Origin: Cycas panzhihuaensis
Lineage: Eukaryota > Cycadophyta
Direction of reading: 5' to 3'
Assembly: GCA_023213395.1 (NCBI GenBank)
Contig: CM041465.1
Coordinates: 171,313,741 to 171,377,740, forward strand
Length of the DNA: 64,000 nt
The position numbers and the translations under genes are program-made. Positions 35,144-46,487 of the stretch are shown here, piece after piece; the first letter of the stretch is position 1, and each line of letters begins with the position of its first letter. Below the pieces are notes generated by a model. It was not told the DNA's origin and searched no databases. It was given only the letters and a program-made list of their open reading frames with translations.

Positions 35144-35900
35144 TTGGTGCCCCCAAAGGGAATGCTCCCCCTGCTCAGAGTCATCCTTTGCCTCCTAAGG
35201 CAATCTTTGACTCTCTGGGATGCCCTTTTTCTGCCTACTCTTAGCCAGTGGTCGGATAGCCTACTTTTATCCTTGGGTAGCCTCATTGCTAGGTCCTCCT
35301 ACCCTTCATGGCCATTTATTGCTTACCATATGAGCCTATTTTTGCTCCGACTCCTATATCACTACATATTTGCTCCATCGAGTTTTTCTCTTCCATCATC
35401 CATGTCTCTCTATATCTTTAGTGATGGTGGGAGCTGCGGTAGTCCTGGACCTTTTGCCAATGTATGGATCCTTTGTAGTCCATCCGAACAAGATTTTCTG
35501 TGCTCTGGGGTCTTCCTCCCAGAGGCTACCAATAACGAAGCTGAGTACACGGCTGTTATTGAGGCCCTTACTGATGCTCTCTATTTCCATCACTGATCGA
35601 TTGTTCTTCTTTGCGACTCCCAGGTTATGGTGTCCCATCTCACCCAGGTTTACCAGGTGTGATGCCCTCACTTGAGAGCCCTTGCTTCAACTGCCAGGTC
35701 TCTTCTGGCTTGTTTCCAGTCTATCGACATCTGACACATTCCTCGGGCCCTCAATGATGTGCCAGATAGTCTCGTTCGCCTCATCCTTGAGCATCACCTT
35801 CCTCTTCTTGCTGACCACCCCTGAGACTTGTCCGGTTGTTCCGTCACCCAAGTCCCATGCCATATGCGCATCATCTTGCGATCCGCTTGTACTTGCGAAA
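35144..35900 (+). pseudogene. Archaeal-type RNase H (second RNase H) of Gyp+
   Basis: An open frame from 35144 to 35595 continues, with three TGA codons, to about 35820. The RNase H fold is recognised from FSDGGSCGSPGP (first Asp, about 35420), TNNEAEYTAVIEAL (Glu), VLLCDSQVMVSHL (Asp) and LNDVPDSLVRL (last Asp), so all four acidic positions survive. It is distinct from the Gypsy RNase H joined to RT at 29922. An additional archaeal-like RNase H is known from Tat-lineage elements, where it may take over RNA-primer removal. It sits about 340 bp before the 3' LTR, downstream of the antisense PMD gene. The TGA codons may derive from CGA by deamination. The N-terminal 90 residues (Leu-rich) have no known domain but are partly conserved in Gyp-. 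Confidence 0.8.
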
Positions 35901-36228
35901 GCTAGCCGCTAACGAGGTTAAACTATGGCGACTACCAGTTTGCTCACTTATTCCTTTTACTTGATTATCCCAATCTCTTCCATCTATTTGCGATGAGGGT
36001 AGCCCCCTCATCCTTCTTATCTTCTAGTCAATTCCTAGGTGGTGCATAGGTAGCCCCTATGTGTTCTCCACCCTTATCCTCGTATCCATGCATTCTGCCA
36101 TAACACTTGCCGGCATCCTTGACTCCTAATATGATCATGATTTATATATATGCATATACATGTACTACTGATAGTTGTGTTGCCAACATTCGCCATCGCA
36201 CCATGCTTCCGAGTGGTGAGGCTCTGCT

Positions 36229-36241
36229 GCCAAAGGGGTAG
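36229..36241 (+). other. Gyp+ polypurine tract
   Basis: The purine run AAAGGGGTAG lies directly before the TG of the 3' LTR. It would prime plus-strand synthesis. The pyrimidine break T near its end is tolerated in plant elements. Confidence 0.6.
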
Positions 36242-38980
36242 TGTTTCCTGACTACTGGGAATGGATACATAGAGGTCGACTCAGGTAAGTGTAGGTATGT
36301 TTCTCACTTTACTTTTGCTTCTTGTAAGGAGTACTTGCTTACATGCTACATGTTTTTCGTAAATGGTTTGCACCATCTACACCTCTTTAGCCTATGATGA
36401 CTATAGTGGGGGCACATGTCCAACAAGTGTAGCATCCCGGTGGCTGCGTCACGTCCTACAATCTTCCCTACTCCCCTTAAGGCTTATTCGACTTATGTGA
36501 TGATTATTTGTTATGTTGTTTTATCGCCACTTAGTCTCCTTGTTGTGTCCTTTAGGCCCTTGATTGCTTTTTGTGGTTCTTGGTCCTTTATTTTCCTTTG
36601 GGCAGGTGGGCCCGCCCCCCTACCAGCCTCCTAGTGCCCTGGCCTACAGCCCTGGTTGGTTGTTTGGGCCAGTTTGGCCCTCTGGCCCCGGACCATGGTA
36701 GAGTTCATAGTACTGCGGTATTTATCGCGGTACCACGATTTGCAGCACAGTGCGACTGTTATAAACTATTTTTTAAACCTGCCGTGGTAATTCTTGTATT
36801 TATTGTGGAATTGCCACATGTCCTTTGACCTACCTCAGTGCCAGCGAAGCCCTAATCGCTCGATTAGGGTTGGGGCTGAGTATTTAAGCTCTTCTTAAGT
36901 CATTTTTTGGATCTTTTGGCTCTCTTTCAAAGGAACACTAAGGAAATTCACTCTGCTCTCTCCTCTGCTCTTCTGCTCTACTGCACTCTTAGGACCTACA
37001 ACTGCTCCTCTGTGTCCAACCCTCCTTAGGCCTCGCTGTGACATCCTCACAGCCCATTACACACCTCAGAGGGGGCATTCTTGAGGAGTTTTCAGGGTCT
37101 CTTTGCCCAGGCAAGCACTGAGTTGTTTTAGAAGTAGGATTTCTCTCAGCTGCCTCAGCAGGGGCCTTATACCTGCTGCATCTTAGCCTTCTTCATAGGT
37201 TTTTAGCTTCTTCTCAGTAGGCTCTTACAGAGGCAAATGCCTCCTCACTTTCCTTGAGGTATTTTTTGGTTTGAAGCTCTTTTCTTACTCAGTTCATGCC
37301 TAGCTTTATGCATGCTTGTTGCTAGTTCCATTTTCTTAGTTTCTAGAGCTTGTCTCTTGATTTGTTGTAGCTATTTCTCTACTATTTGAGGCTCCTCTCT
37401 TGCGTTTCATGCCCAGGACGGCCGTATAAGAGGATTTCACAGGGTTTGGGATAGAGCTGGGTGGATTTTGTACCACCCTTCTGCTCCCAAGAGGCTTCCG
37501 CCCTCCAAACCCTTCTCTTTTGCCCTCGTGTTATCCCTGGAGTGGGCAAGGGATTAGGGGATCATTTCTAGCCACTGAAACTAGTGTTTGCACCTGTTGC
37601 AACACTGGTTTGCAAGTCTGTTTCTCCCATTTGGGCAACATATAATCCCTAGAGACTCCTTCTAGCTCAACTCCTCTCTCAATGGCCTAGTTTGCTCCCT
37701 ATAGCACTCTGGTCCATTGTGGACTTCCTTGAGCTCCCTTTGTACTTTTGTTACCCCTGTTTATAGCCAATTTTTTGCAGCCATACTCTCGCAGCCGCAT
37801 GGCTCCTTGAGGGAGAGTAGGGTTGCCCCTTATGGGAAGTGGGTCACTCTAAGGCTCACCTATTTACATACCTTTCATTTGGGTATTTTTAGACTACAGC
37901 CTATCGCTGTAAACTTGTGATTGGTGAGTACTTACATGTATGTATAGAGATCTAGCTTTCGGCATATGCATGTATATGTTTTAGTGCTCTTCCTCGTATT
38001 GTTAGCCTCCTTTCTCTAGAAGGGAATCTTTGTGTTCACTTGCAGGTAAAAGGAGAATGCGAGGAACTTCTCCTCCCTTCTTTCTCCCGGGTAAGTGAAT
38101 CCATTTGCATTTTGTCGTAGCATTCTATTTTCACTACCACTTTCCTTTTCATTTCCAGAATTTTATTGTTACTTTTCGGGGAAGGTAAGGAAGCCCCATG
38201 CTCTACCCCACCGTGACTTTTCACTGCTTATTTCGTGGAACGACTTGGAGCATCTAGTGGGAGTATCCCCGCCTCAACCATGCCTTTATCCAGGGTATGT
38301 AACCTTACTTTGCTTCACTCTTTCTGTTTTGAAAAGGTTGCATGGTAGTAATTTAGAGAACATAAAGGAAAAAGATAAATCAACCTCTTTTGTTTGCATG
38401 TTGTATATTGCACTTTATATACCATACCCATTTAGGAAAAGGACTCCTAGGAATTGTTCCTTAGCCTTTTCCCTTAGCTTGTAAACCTTATCCTCGTCCC
38501 CTTGGCTTGTTCTATTTGATTCGGTTTACTTGCACATACCTTAGCACTCTTGCTTCCTTTGGTTGTACCCTCAAGGGGGGATTTTGGGGTGATCGATTGC
38601 CCCCATCCCCTTTCTATTTCCTCGGCTCTATTTGCTTAGCCAAATATCTGAGGAGGTCTTAGCCGTGCCGTAGGCTATTCGTCATAGGGAAACCTTCGGG
38701 GATTCTCTTCCTCCCCTTCTGGCCATCCAAGGGTGGGAGGACTTTCCTCTAAAGCCTATACAGGCTACCTTTTTGCCTTCGCTCTTCCTAGTTGAAGTAG
38801 GGGAACCACCCTTAGGTAGTTGGGTATCATCCGCAGGTCCTGAAATCGTGCTCTGGTGTACAAGGTGCCATGCGTAGTACTCGCTTTGCTTGTAGGATTC
38901 TATCCGTACCCTCGATACTGTTATTCATCATCCTCGCTATTCCTACTTAGCTAAGTGTTTATCCCATAGATGTGCATCCA
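36242..38980 (+). repeat. Gyp+ 3' LTR (2739 bp)
   Basis: It runs from TGTTTCCTGACTACT to GTGCATCCA and aligns end to end with 22211-24954, with a few percent differences by eye. It is followed by GACAC, the diverged target duplication, and then by the remainder of the Gyp- LTR. Confidence 0.92.
36850..36887 (+). promoter_or_regulatory. Telo-box palindrome plus TATA in the 3' LTR
   Basis: CCCTAATC-GCTC-GATTAGGG (36850-36869) is again a perfect inverted repeat, with a different four-base spacer from the 5' LTR. TATTTAA follows at 36881-36887. Confidence 0.65.
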
Positions 38981-41589
38981 GACACCTAGCAAAGTAGATG
39001 GACCCAGTAGGAAAGATGTATGACTCGGCTATGACGTATAGACAAATGGAATAGGAGCACAATACAACGACAAGAACCTTTTCTATATCTACTAACGCAG
39101 GGCGAGCCTAAAGTAGGTAAGAGTGATGGCGAAGATGGGCCATGTATGAGGAAGTGGAAGTGATGTTATGTGTATGTGCCTTCGGAAAGGAAAGAAAATA
39201 CAAGCAACACTCCCTCTCTCTCGTTTACTTTTATCAACAAAAGTTTAAGGAAAGAAATGTTTCACATGTAGTCAAACATGCATGCTAAAGTGAATATGCA
39301 ACTAAGGGAATGTTTGTGCTTCGACTGAGAAAAAGGAGTTGGTACGATTCCTATAAAATGCTCTTTCCTGAGAAAGCATTCATGTAATATGTAAATACAA
39401 GATAAATGCATATGAATCATTTATTACCCTTTCTCTTTTGGTGTAGTTTATCATGCAAGCATATGTGCTGAACAAAAAACAAGAAAAAGAAGAGCTAAGT
39501 AATTAGTATGGTGCATACCCAGAAGGTCATGCGGTTGGAAGAAGGCCTTCACTCAGGAGTCACATTTGTCTTCTCATCCTCACTCAATACACAGTTGACG
39601 TTGTGGCGAAGGTGGAGTGGGGGCTTCCTTACCTTCCCCATGTAAAGAGAAATGAAATGGAAAGATCAAATGACTGTGCAAGAAAGTAGGAAACTAGAGA
39701 AGACAATAAAGGAAATGGAGAAGGCAAGGGCCTACCTAGATCAAAGTACTTCCTTCCCCTTACAAATACCACCACATAACCTGCACTCACAAAGACCTTT
39801 GCCCTCCCAAGAGGGCTGCCAAGAAATAGAACAAATATGCATGCAATGATATAGTGACAAACTACTGAAATATAATATGTTATGTTAGCCAATTCTCCAT
39901 AAAAGACAACTCTGCAATATCTCCAAAAGAAAGCATTGAAACCTTCCAAGAAAGAAGGAGGTTAACCTCAGAATATCCAACCCTCTGGTCTATGTACCTC
40001 CACGATGTCCCAAATTGTAAAGAGCGGAAAATAGGATAGCCTATGGGTGAAATAACGGGAAGAGGATGGGTGTTGTAAAGTTTGTGGTTAGTTGTCGGTG
40101 TTGTGAACATGCTATAAGCAACAAGTTACAATGTAGGCAGTACCAAAGCTAAGGAAGAGTACTAGGCATTGTGTAGAGCTGAAAGAAAGGCCCAAAATGA
40201 GGTGTGCAAGCCTAAGTCTAGTATAGCAAGTACTGCATATGCTAAAACTCAACGCAAGGCTGGGGCATACAAAGAAAGGTGCAGGTGAATAGGCCTAGTG
40301 GGTACGGATCCTACCTTACTCCCTCTACTCACACCTTATGGGTCCTCTCCCACAGCCTTCTTGGAGATAGTCAAGGGAGGACAAGGGATAATGAGGTTAC
40401 AAGCAAGAATAAATGGAAGAATTGCACTTTCATACAGTAGAACACCAAGACATGAAGTGTATGCTAAAAGAACCCGCGAGCTAAACATAAAGCAAAGGAT
40501 GAGCAATGAAGAAAGGTACCTGCTGGGCTAAGATAAGAGAAGGTATGCCCCTATGGATAGTAGAGAATAGTAGGTTGGAGGAGCTTACAGGGTGTTTCCA
40601 AGTTGCAGGAGGAGAGAGCTCACTGGAGATTGAATGGTGCACGTGGAGGCCACTCCTGGGCACAAATCTTTGCTTGGAGATGTTGATGGAGAGGCTTGCT
40701 ACCATGAAACATTGATGCAGTAGGCAGATTCTAAGCTGGTATGCCAGAAACGCAGGTATTCCAGGTATTCTACAAAGTATCCCTGTGAGAACTGAGAGAA
40801 GAGAAGAAGAGAAGTCTTGTTGGAGAGCCAAGAAGATGGAAAATGAGTATGCTTTTGGGATATATACCTATCCTAACCCTAATCGAGTGATTAGGGTTCG
40901 GGTAGGGCTGATTTGGTGACTTATCCACGTCGCAGTTTCACAAAAAATGCAAGAATTGCCACGGTGGATTTAAAAAACAGTGAGAAAGAGTTGCACCGCG
41001 ATAAACTTTGTGGTACTGTGGCAAACTCTGTGGTACCACTAAGTTTACAGCGGTGCAAAATTAGGGTGCAATAATAGTAAAAATAAGAGGCCTAGGAGCC
41101 CAAAACAGGAGTATCCTGGGCCTAGGAGGGGTTGGCCCTCCTATCCACGTGGCTAGGGATATTCTGAAGGGGTGAGTTGACTAGACTGGGCAGGATATCA
41201 CGAGGAAAGAGTCCCAAGAATGCTAGAAATAGGTGAAAGTGCCTACCACTCTGAGGGAAGCTAGGGGTAATGGTAGCTAACTGAGGTGTAAGTGGATCAT
41301 ACTGAATGGAAGGGGCTTGAGGCGACGTGGAGGTAATGTAGAGGGTTGTGGAGTTCCATGGGGGTACATGACTCGCTGAGAAGTATGTCCTGTGAAGGGT
41401 TGTCATAGGCTAAAGACATACAAGGTGCTCAAGCAAGATGCATAACCAATCGTAAAATAAGCTAATCAAACCATGCAACCTAAATAATACTCTAATCCAC
41501 ATCTTTGAAGTGGATGAGATAAGAGAGAAAATAGACCTATGCTTACCTGAGTCGATCTATCCATACCCATTTCCTGTAGCTGGGAAACA
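38981..41589 (-). repeat. Gyp- 3' LTR, right part
   Basis: This continues the LTR begun at 21934-22210 and ends CTGGGAAACA. It matches 46745-49369. Its outer promoter features are read on the minus strand (see 40860-40896). Short frames here have no recognisable product. Confidence 0.88.
40860..40896 (-). promoter_or_regulatory. Telo-box palindrome plus TATA in Gyp- 3' LTR
   Basis: CCCTAATC-GAGT-GATTAGGG (40877-40896) is a perfect inverted repeat. On the minus strand TATATA lies about 11-17 bases downstream (40860-40866). The Gyp- 5' LTR has the same site at 48657-48676, with one arm mutated. Confidence 0.6.
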
Positions 41590-41602
41590 CTGCCCCCTTA
41601 GC
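41590..41602 (-). other. Gyp- polypurine tract
   Basis: CTGCCCCCTTAGC on the plus strand is the complement of a purine-rich AAGGGGGCAG that adjoins the 3' LTR, equivalent to 36229-36241 in Gyp+. Confidence 0.55.
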
Positions 41603-41959
41603 TACAGAGCCTCGCTGCTCAGAAGCATGGTGCGATGGTGAATGCTAACAACAAAAGTTATTAGTAGCATGTGCATATGTAACAATTATAATAGTGACAA
41701 GAACCAATGGTGCTAACGAGTGTCATGGCAGAATGTGTAGATATGAGAGCAGCAGCGAAGATAACATAGGGGCTGCTAATGCACCACCTGGGAATCAACC
41801 AGAAGGTGAGATAGATGAGGGGGATGCCCCCATCATGAGAGTGCAATGAAAGATGTGATGATAATAGGAAAAAGAGTGAACGAACAAACCTATTAGTCAC
41901 CATAGTTTAACCTCATTAGTGGCTAGCTTTCAAATGCGCGAACAGATCACAAGTTGAGG

Positions 41960-42654
41960 AGCAAGACGATCAGAGAGACTTGGGTGAAAGTGCAACTGGG
42001 CAAGTCCCTCAAGGGCAGTCATCAAGAAGAGGGAGGCGACGCTCAAGGATGAGGTGAACAAGGTTGTCCGCCTCAACGTTGAGGGCCTGAGGGATGTGTC
42101 GAATGTTAACAAATGAAAAACAAGCTAATAGGGATCTAGCAATTGAAGCGAGGGCTCTTAGGCATGGGCATCACACCTGGTAGACCTGGGTGAGATGGGA
42201 CACCACAACTTGGGAGTCGCAAAGGAGAACAATGGGTCCATGGTGAAAACAGAGTGCATCAATGAGGGATTTAATAGCAGTCATATACTCGGCTTCGTTA
42301 TTGGTGGCCTTAAGGAAGAAGACTCTGAAATGTAAGAAATTGTGTCTAGAGGTTGCAAAGAATCCACGCAATGGTAGAGGGACCAGGATTACCATGCCTT
42401 CCACCATCGGTGACGATGAAGAGGGTCATGGGTGAGCAAAGAAAGTATCTCGATGGAAGGAAATATAATAGAGTCAAGGGTGAAGAAAAAAGGGGCTCGT
42501 ATGGCCAACAATGATGGCCGTGAAGGGTAGGAGGACCCAATAAGGAGGCTACCAGAGAGTGGAGTGGTTTATCCCACCAACGAGAATGAACATGCAGCGA
42601 AAAGGCCCCTCTAGGGCGCCAAAGGTCGTTTAAGGAAGCGAAAAGCAATCCCAA
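41960..42654 (-). pseudogene. Archaeal-type RNase H of Gyp-
   Basis: The minus-strand frame 42654-42346 ends in FIVTDGGRHGNPGPSTIAWIL. After a frameshift, 42407-42171 gives ATNNEAEYMTAIKSLIDAL and VLLCDSQVVVSHL. The last acidic motif lies in LNVEADNLVHLIL (about 42050-42080). All four catalytic acidic residues are present. It is the direct counterpart of 35144-35900. It is kept although gag, PR, RT and most of IN of this element are gone. The frameshift and later stops make it non-functional as it stands. Confidence 0.75.
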
Positions 42655-42950
42655 ATGAGAGGAGTGTTCCCTTTGGAGACCCTAGAGGCACGAATAGTCC
42701 AGGATGACGAAACAATCCAAACAAGTATAAACTCAGACATGCACGAGAATGGCACATAAAATGAGACAGAAGGGCCCTGGTAGAAATGAGTTAGTGAGGT
42801 GCCATAAACGCAGCTGAAAGAATGAGCAAAACGAGAGTTATGGAGGCGAAAGAGGAAACAGGACTAGAAGGCAATGATGATTAAGGATGAGAGATGGCCT
42901 CAAGGGCTATCACAAAGGCAAAAATAGAGGAAGTGCTCATCGGGACCCCT

Positions 42951-42970
42951 GCCTATATAAGGAAACTCGA
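42951..42970 (+). promoter_or_regulatory. Candidate TATA box of the PMD gene, copy 2
   Basis: GCCTATATAAGGAAACTCGA is identical over 20 bases to the Gyp+ site (34843-34862) and points toward the PMD gene at 43540. Start region and 5' leader would lie at about 42985-43540. Confidence 0.55.
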
Positions 42971-43539
42971 TGAAAATGAGATTCATTTTCACGGGCTCCC
43001 GAACAAATCAGAGCCCTTTCCCTTATGTAGCAGAGTGCTACCCAACTTCAGAGGCACATTGAGGAGGATCCGACCATTGGATTGAGGCGAGGAGACATCT
43101 AGTGAAACCAAGGCGATGAGATGGCGACTGCGAAGCCAGATCTAATGAGTAGATTGCTTGTCCGCTAGTCCATCTCATCCTTTGAAATTTGTTATTTTTG
43201 TGTAAATTTTTAGAGTAGTTTTGGGCCTCCTAAAGGCAAAAAGTGATCTCTCGGAGTCCAAATTGGACCCAAAGAGAGGCAGGACCGGGGCATTGGGTAG
43301 CCTTGGTCCCGGTGAGCCTGAGAGTGGCTAACCCAAGCAAAAATTTTGGAAATCTTGGGCAGGAAACCCCCATTTTGAGGGGGTGACATTCGCACTGCGA
43401 CAAAGATTGCGTTGTCGCGATTTTTGTTGTAGGGCCCCGATCACCGTGGGACCCAGGCCAAACTCTGCGGTACTATAGAGTTTGGCACAGTGCGAAGGCA
43501 GATTAAATGAAAAAATAAAAGATGGCCCTAAGGGCACCC

Positions 43540-45620
43540 AAATCTTAATCAAATGAAGATAAGAGACAGTCCAGAGGGCGGAGAGGTAAGTATAAGTTGG
43601 ATTCTGACTTGTTTTGGGGTGTTTTACAGGCGGTGATCATGGTGGAAAACCACGAAAACATAAGCATGGCGATGTTGGGTTTCATAAAGATGATGTCCTG
43701 CGAGGACATGTAGGTGTTGGCTAGGTGTGGCCTGCTAAAGATCATGAGGACACCACAATACACATCAGACCAGAGGCTCCTAGTAGACATTGTCTCACAT
43801 TAGGATATATGAAGACACATGTTCCATCTCCCCTAGGTAGGAGATGTGACAATCACACCAGGGGATATCAGGAAGATCTTGGGAGTGCCGGCGATAGGGA
43901 GGCTAATATCACTAGGGGCATTACCTAGCAGTGAGGTAGCACACAGGGAGGTAACCACGTTTTCCATGGGCCAGGATAGATGGGAGAGGAGAGGTATCCC
44001 GTTACAGAGCATGGTTATATCGGGGGTTCCTCTTGTGAGGAAACTGATTACTTTATGTATTTTGTTCCAGATATCCCAGAAATAGAACTATCAAGATATA
44101 CCCAGCAGATGGATGGATGCGGTGAGGAGATGCGAGGTTGGGGAGAGACTTGAATGGGCTACCCTTATAGCAACAAACTTAATCGCCTAATTGGATGTTA
44201 TTTGGATAGTAGGGAAGGGCAGTTTATCATATAACACATTGTTACAATGTTACTTTTTTTATCATTTTAGAGTGGTGGCACTGGCAGGGGGACCACACCC
44301 CATTTCAGAGTGGGCTCCCATGGTACACAGGTGGTAGACCCAATTTAGAGGGACCGAGGACCAGGCGTACGTCTGTCGCTCAGTGGAGGCTACATCACTA
44401 GACCTCCTCACCATGGAAGATTATATATCAGATCCATATTGAGGGGTGAGGTGGGACAGTGATGATGAGGCAAGAGGAGCCGGAGTTACCCTAGGAGATG
44501 GTGGAGATGGAAGTGATGGCGGCGACGAGACTGGCTTGTCAAGAGCTATAGGAGGAGAGGCAGGTCCATCGGGGACTGCAAAAGGTGAGGCAGGTCCTTC
44601 AGGAGCTACGAAGGAGAGTAGGGGCCCATTGACACGAGCCTATAGGCTACGGATAGTAGGGAGATCTAAGGAGGCAGTGACACTAGTAGAGGAGGGGAGA
44701 GACGCCCCAGTAGCTGAGGCGGTTGTCGAGGAGGTACTAGAGGAGGAGGGGGTACCAACAGCTGGTGGAGTGCCCAGAGTAGAGGCTATCATCTAAATTG
44801 AGAAGTTGGTAGCCGTAGTAGGTGAGACACTACCTTCTTCTATTATCTTTTAATTGCCAAATGTTTAGATGTTGTTTGATTTTGTTTAGTGCATATATGG
44901 ACACGTACTGACATGTGACGTGTTGGATTTGCAGGTGTGATAGAGATCTAGAGGTTAGTGGAGGCGGTAGGCTAAGAGATATTCCCCCAGGCCTACATGG
45001 AGGAGCAACCTCCCATCCAGGAAGGAGATGAGCCTAGATCAATAGGTGCACATACAGTAGCATTCACCTCATTGGTGAGGGCAAGAGATGTCTATATAGT
45101 GGAGTCCCAAGAGCACGAGGCATGTGTGGGATGACTATAGGGGGAGTTGGATGAGACCCAGGTCGAGAGAGATTCCCTTCGAGGTCAAGTATAGCCACTA
45201 CAGGCTTTGGAAGGAGCAAGTGGGGACACTAAAGGTCACATCCAGATGGCGGTGCTGGAGGAGCATCTCCGAGGGATGGAGGAGAGACTCTGAGGAGTGG
45301 AGAGAGAGTGGGATCATATCTAGGCGTGATACGATCAACTGGTAGATGAGGTGGCATCGAGGTCATCAAGGAGTATGACCTACACCCACACAGCCACGAC
45401 AACCCCTAGGAGGCCTTGAGATGAGGGGAGTGAGGAGCGAGGCAGAGAGCTCCCGGAGGCACAGGAGGAGCCTAGGAGGCATGTGGTCCCCATGAGAGGG
45501 ATCATATAGGCTAAGAGATGATACCCTAGAAGCAGGGTAGCAGTAGTAGAGTGTAGGAGTTTTGATTTGATAGGGGAAAGCACGGACCTCCAGGGAGTCA
45601 CCATGTGTTACCACATGATT
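43540..45620 (+). pseudogene. Antisense PMD gene, copy 2 (in Gyp-)
   Basis: It runs opposite to Gyp-. From about 43580 the frame reads KYKLDSDLFWGVLQAV, then MVENHENISMAMLGF, RTPQYTSDQRLLVDIVSH, VGDVTITPGDIRKILGVPAI, DRWERRGIPLQSM and GGPHPISEWAPMVH: the PMD core in the same order as copy 1. A Gly/Glu/Ala-rich linker (44446-44796) leads to an intron at 44822-44934 (GTGAGA...TTTGCAG, 113 nt). Its removal keeps the frame into VIEI and a coiled-coil segment (AVLEEHLRGMEERL, about 45250-45290). It has more stops than copy 1. Matching intron length and position in both copies argue for an inherited gene, not chance antisense coding. Confidence 0.7.
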
Positions 45621-46312
45621 GTACTCCTCCCTGTAAGGATTCTGGGTTCCCACAGATGATGTACCATACCAATTATATAATATGACACATGATGATTATT
45701 TTTATGTATATAGATGAGGCCATTGATACCCCATTTGATGTATGATGATGTGTATATGGCATGTTGTGATGGATTAATGTTGTTTGATGTTTTTATGTGT
45801 ATGTATATATGTATGCATATGAGTGTGTACAGATGCACAAGGATATAGTTTATGATATTTTGAGTTGATTATTGTATGGTTAGAGTTATGATTTTATTTG
45901 AGCTACACGCACTTCCTTCCACGTAGGGTCACAACCTAACAAGCACATACATGATCACCCTAAATATAGGTGACAGACATATGTGAGGCTAGGAAGCGGG
46001 ACAATATACATGATCACATGGGGAGCATAGCAAAATATGTGAAGGAAGCACCAACGGAGGGGGAGTAGAGATACTCCAGCGTGCCATCCCAATTAGGGAA
46101 GTACCTGGGTCAAAAGGGTGCTGAGGAGGATATCCAATTAGGAGGGTAAGGCCTCCACGAGAAGGAGGCACGAGAGGTTCTGCTGGAGGAACCCAAAGAG
46201 GACCAAGGAGGCCACCTTAAGAGGTCATTCCACCCGCGACCAGGATGAATGAGGACACTCTTAAGATGGTAGCTTAGGCTCATTTTGGAGCGTGAAGGAG
46301 ATAGCAAATGGA
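45621..46312. other. Spacer between PMD 3' end and integrase remnant
   Basis: AT-rich with TG/TA-rich stretches near 45700-45900. No domain is recognised. It corresponds to 31791-32560 in Gyp+. Confidence 0.4.
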
Positions 46313-46487
46313 TCATGCATAGAATTTCTTGAGGAACTTCCCATTAACGAATTTCTCAAATTTGAGGCCTTCCAAGGTGGCGATCTTATAAACGTCGTTA
46401 TCGAGGCTTTCGATAATGACAAAGGGACCAACCCATTTGGGTCCAAATTTGGTCAAGCAGTCATGGAGGTATTCTAGCTTGAGGACT
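46313..46487 (-). pseudogene. Integrase C-terminal remnant of Gyp-
   Basis: The minus strand encodes LKLEYLHDCLTKFGPKWVG, then IESLDNDVYKIATLEG and NGKFLKKFYA, nearly identical to the end of Gyp+ integrase (31610-31790). It then runs directly into the 5' LTR at 46488. The LTR lacks its last 20 or so bases there, so one deletion removed the LTR edge, primer site, gag, PR, RT, RH and most of IN. Confidence 0.88.

Larger units (their letters stand above)
22211..38980 (+). mobile_element. Gyp+: full-length Tat-type Gypsy, plus strand (16.8 kb)
   Basis: The 5' LTR (22211-24954), primer site, gag-PR, RT-RNase H-IN, antisense PMD gene, archaeal-type RNase H, polypurine tract and 3' LTR (36242-38980) are all present. 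The pol order RT-RH-IN marks Ty3/Gypsy. The second RNase H and long 3' non-pol region mark the Tat lineage. It inserted into the LTR of Gyp-, a relative of its own family. Stops, frameshifts and altered catalytic residues (LMDD in RT, N for D in IN) show it is inactive. Confidence 0.9.

Noticed and set aside
43586-43629. Apparent intron GTAAGT...TTTTACAG before the PMD core of copy 2
   Set aside because: Only 44 nt, below usual plant intron size. The frame reads through it in both element copies (YKLDS...LQAV and YRLT...LQVV).
44200-44280. Possible intron ending TTTTAG in PMD copy 2
   Set aside because: The reading frame continues through it, and the same residues (SYNTLLQC / SYSTLLxC, then GGPHPISEWAPM) occur in copy 1, so it is exon.
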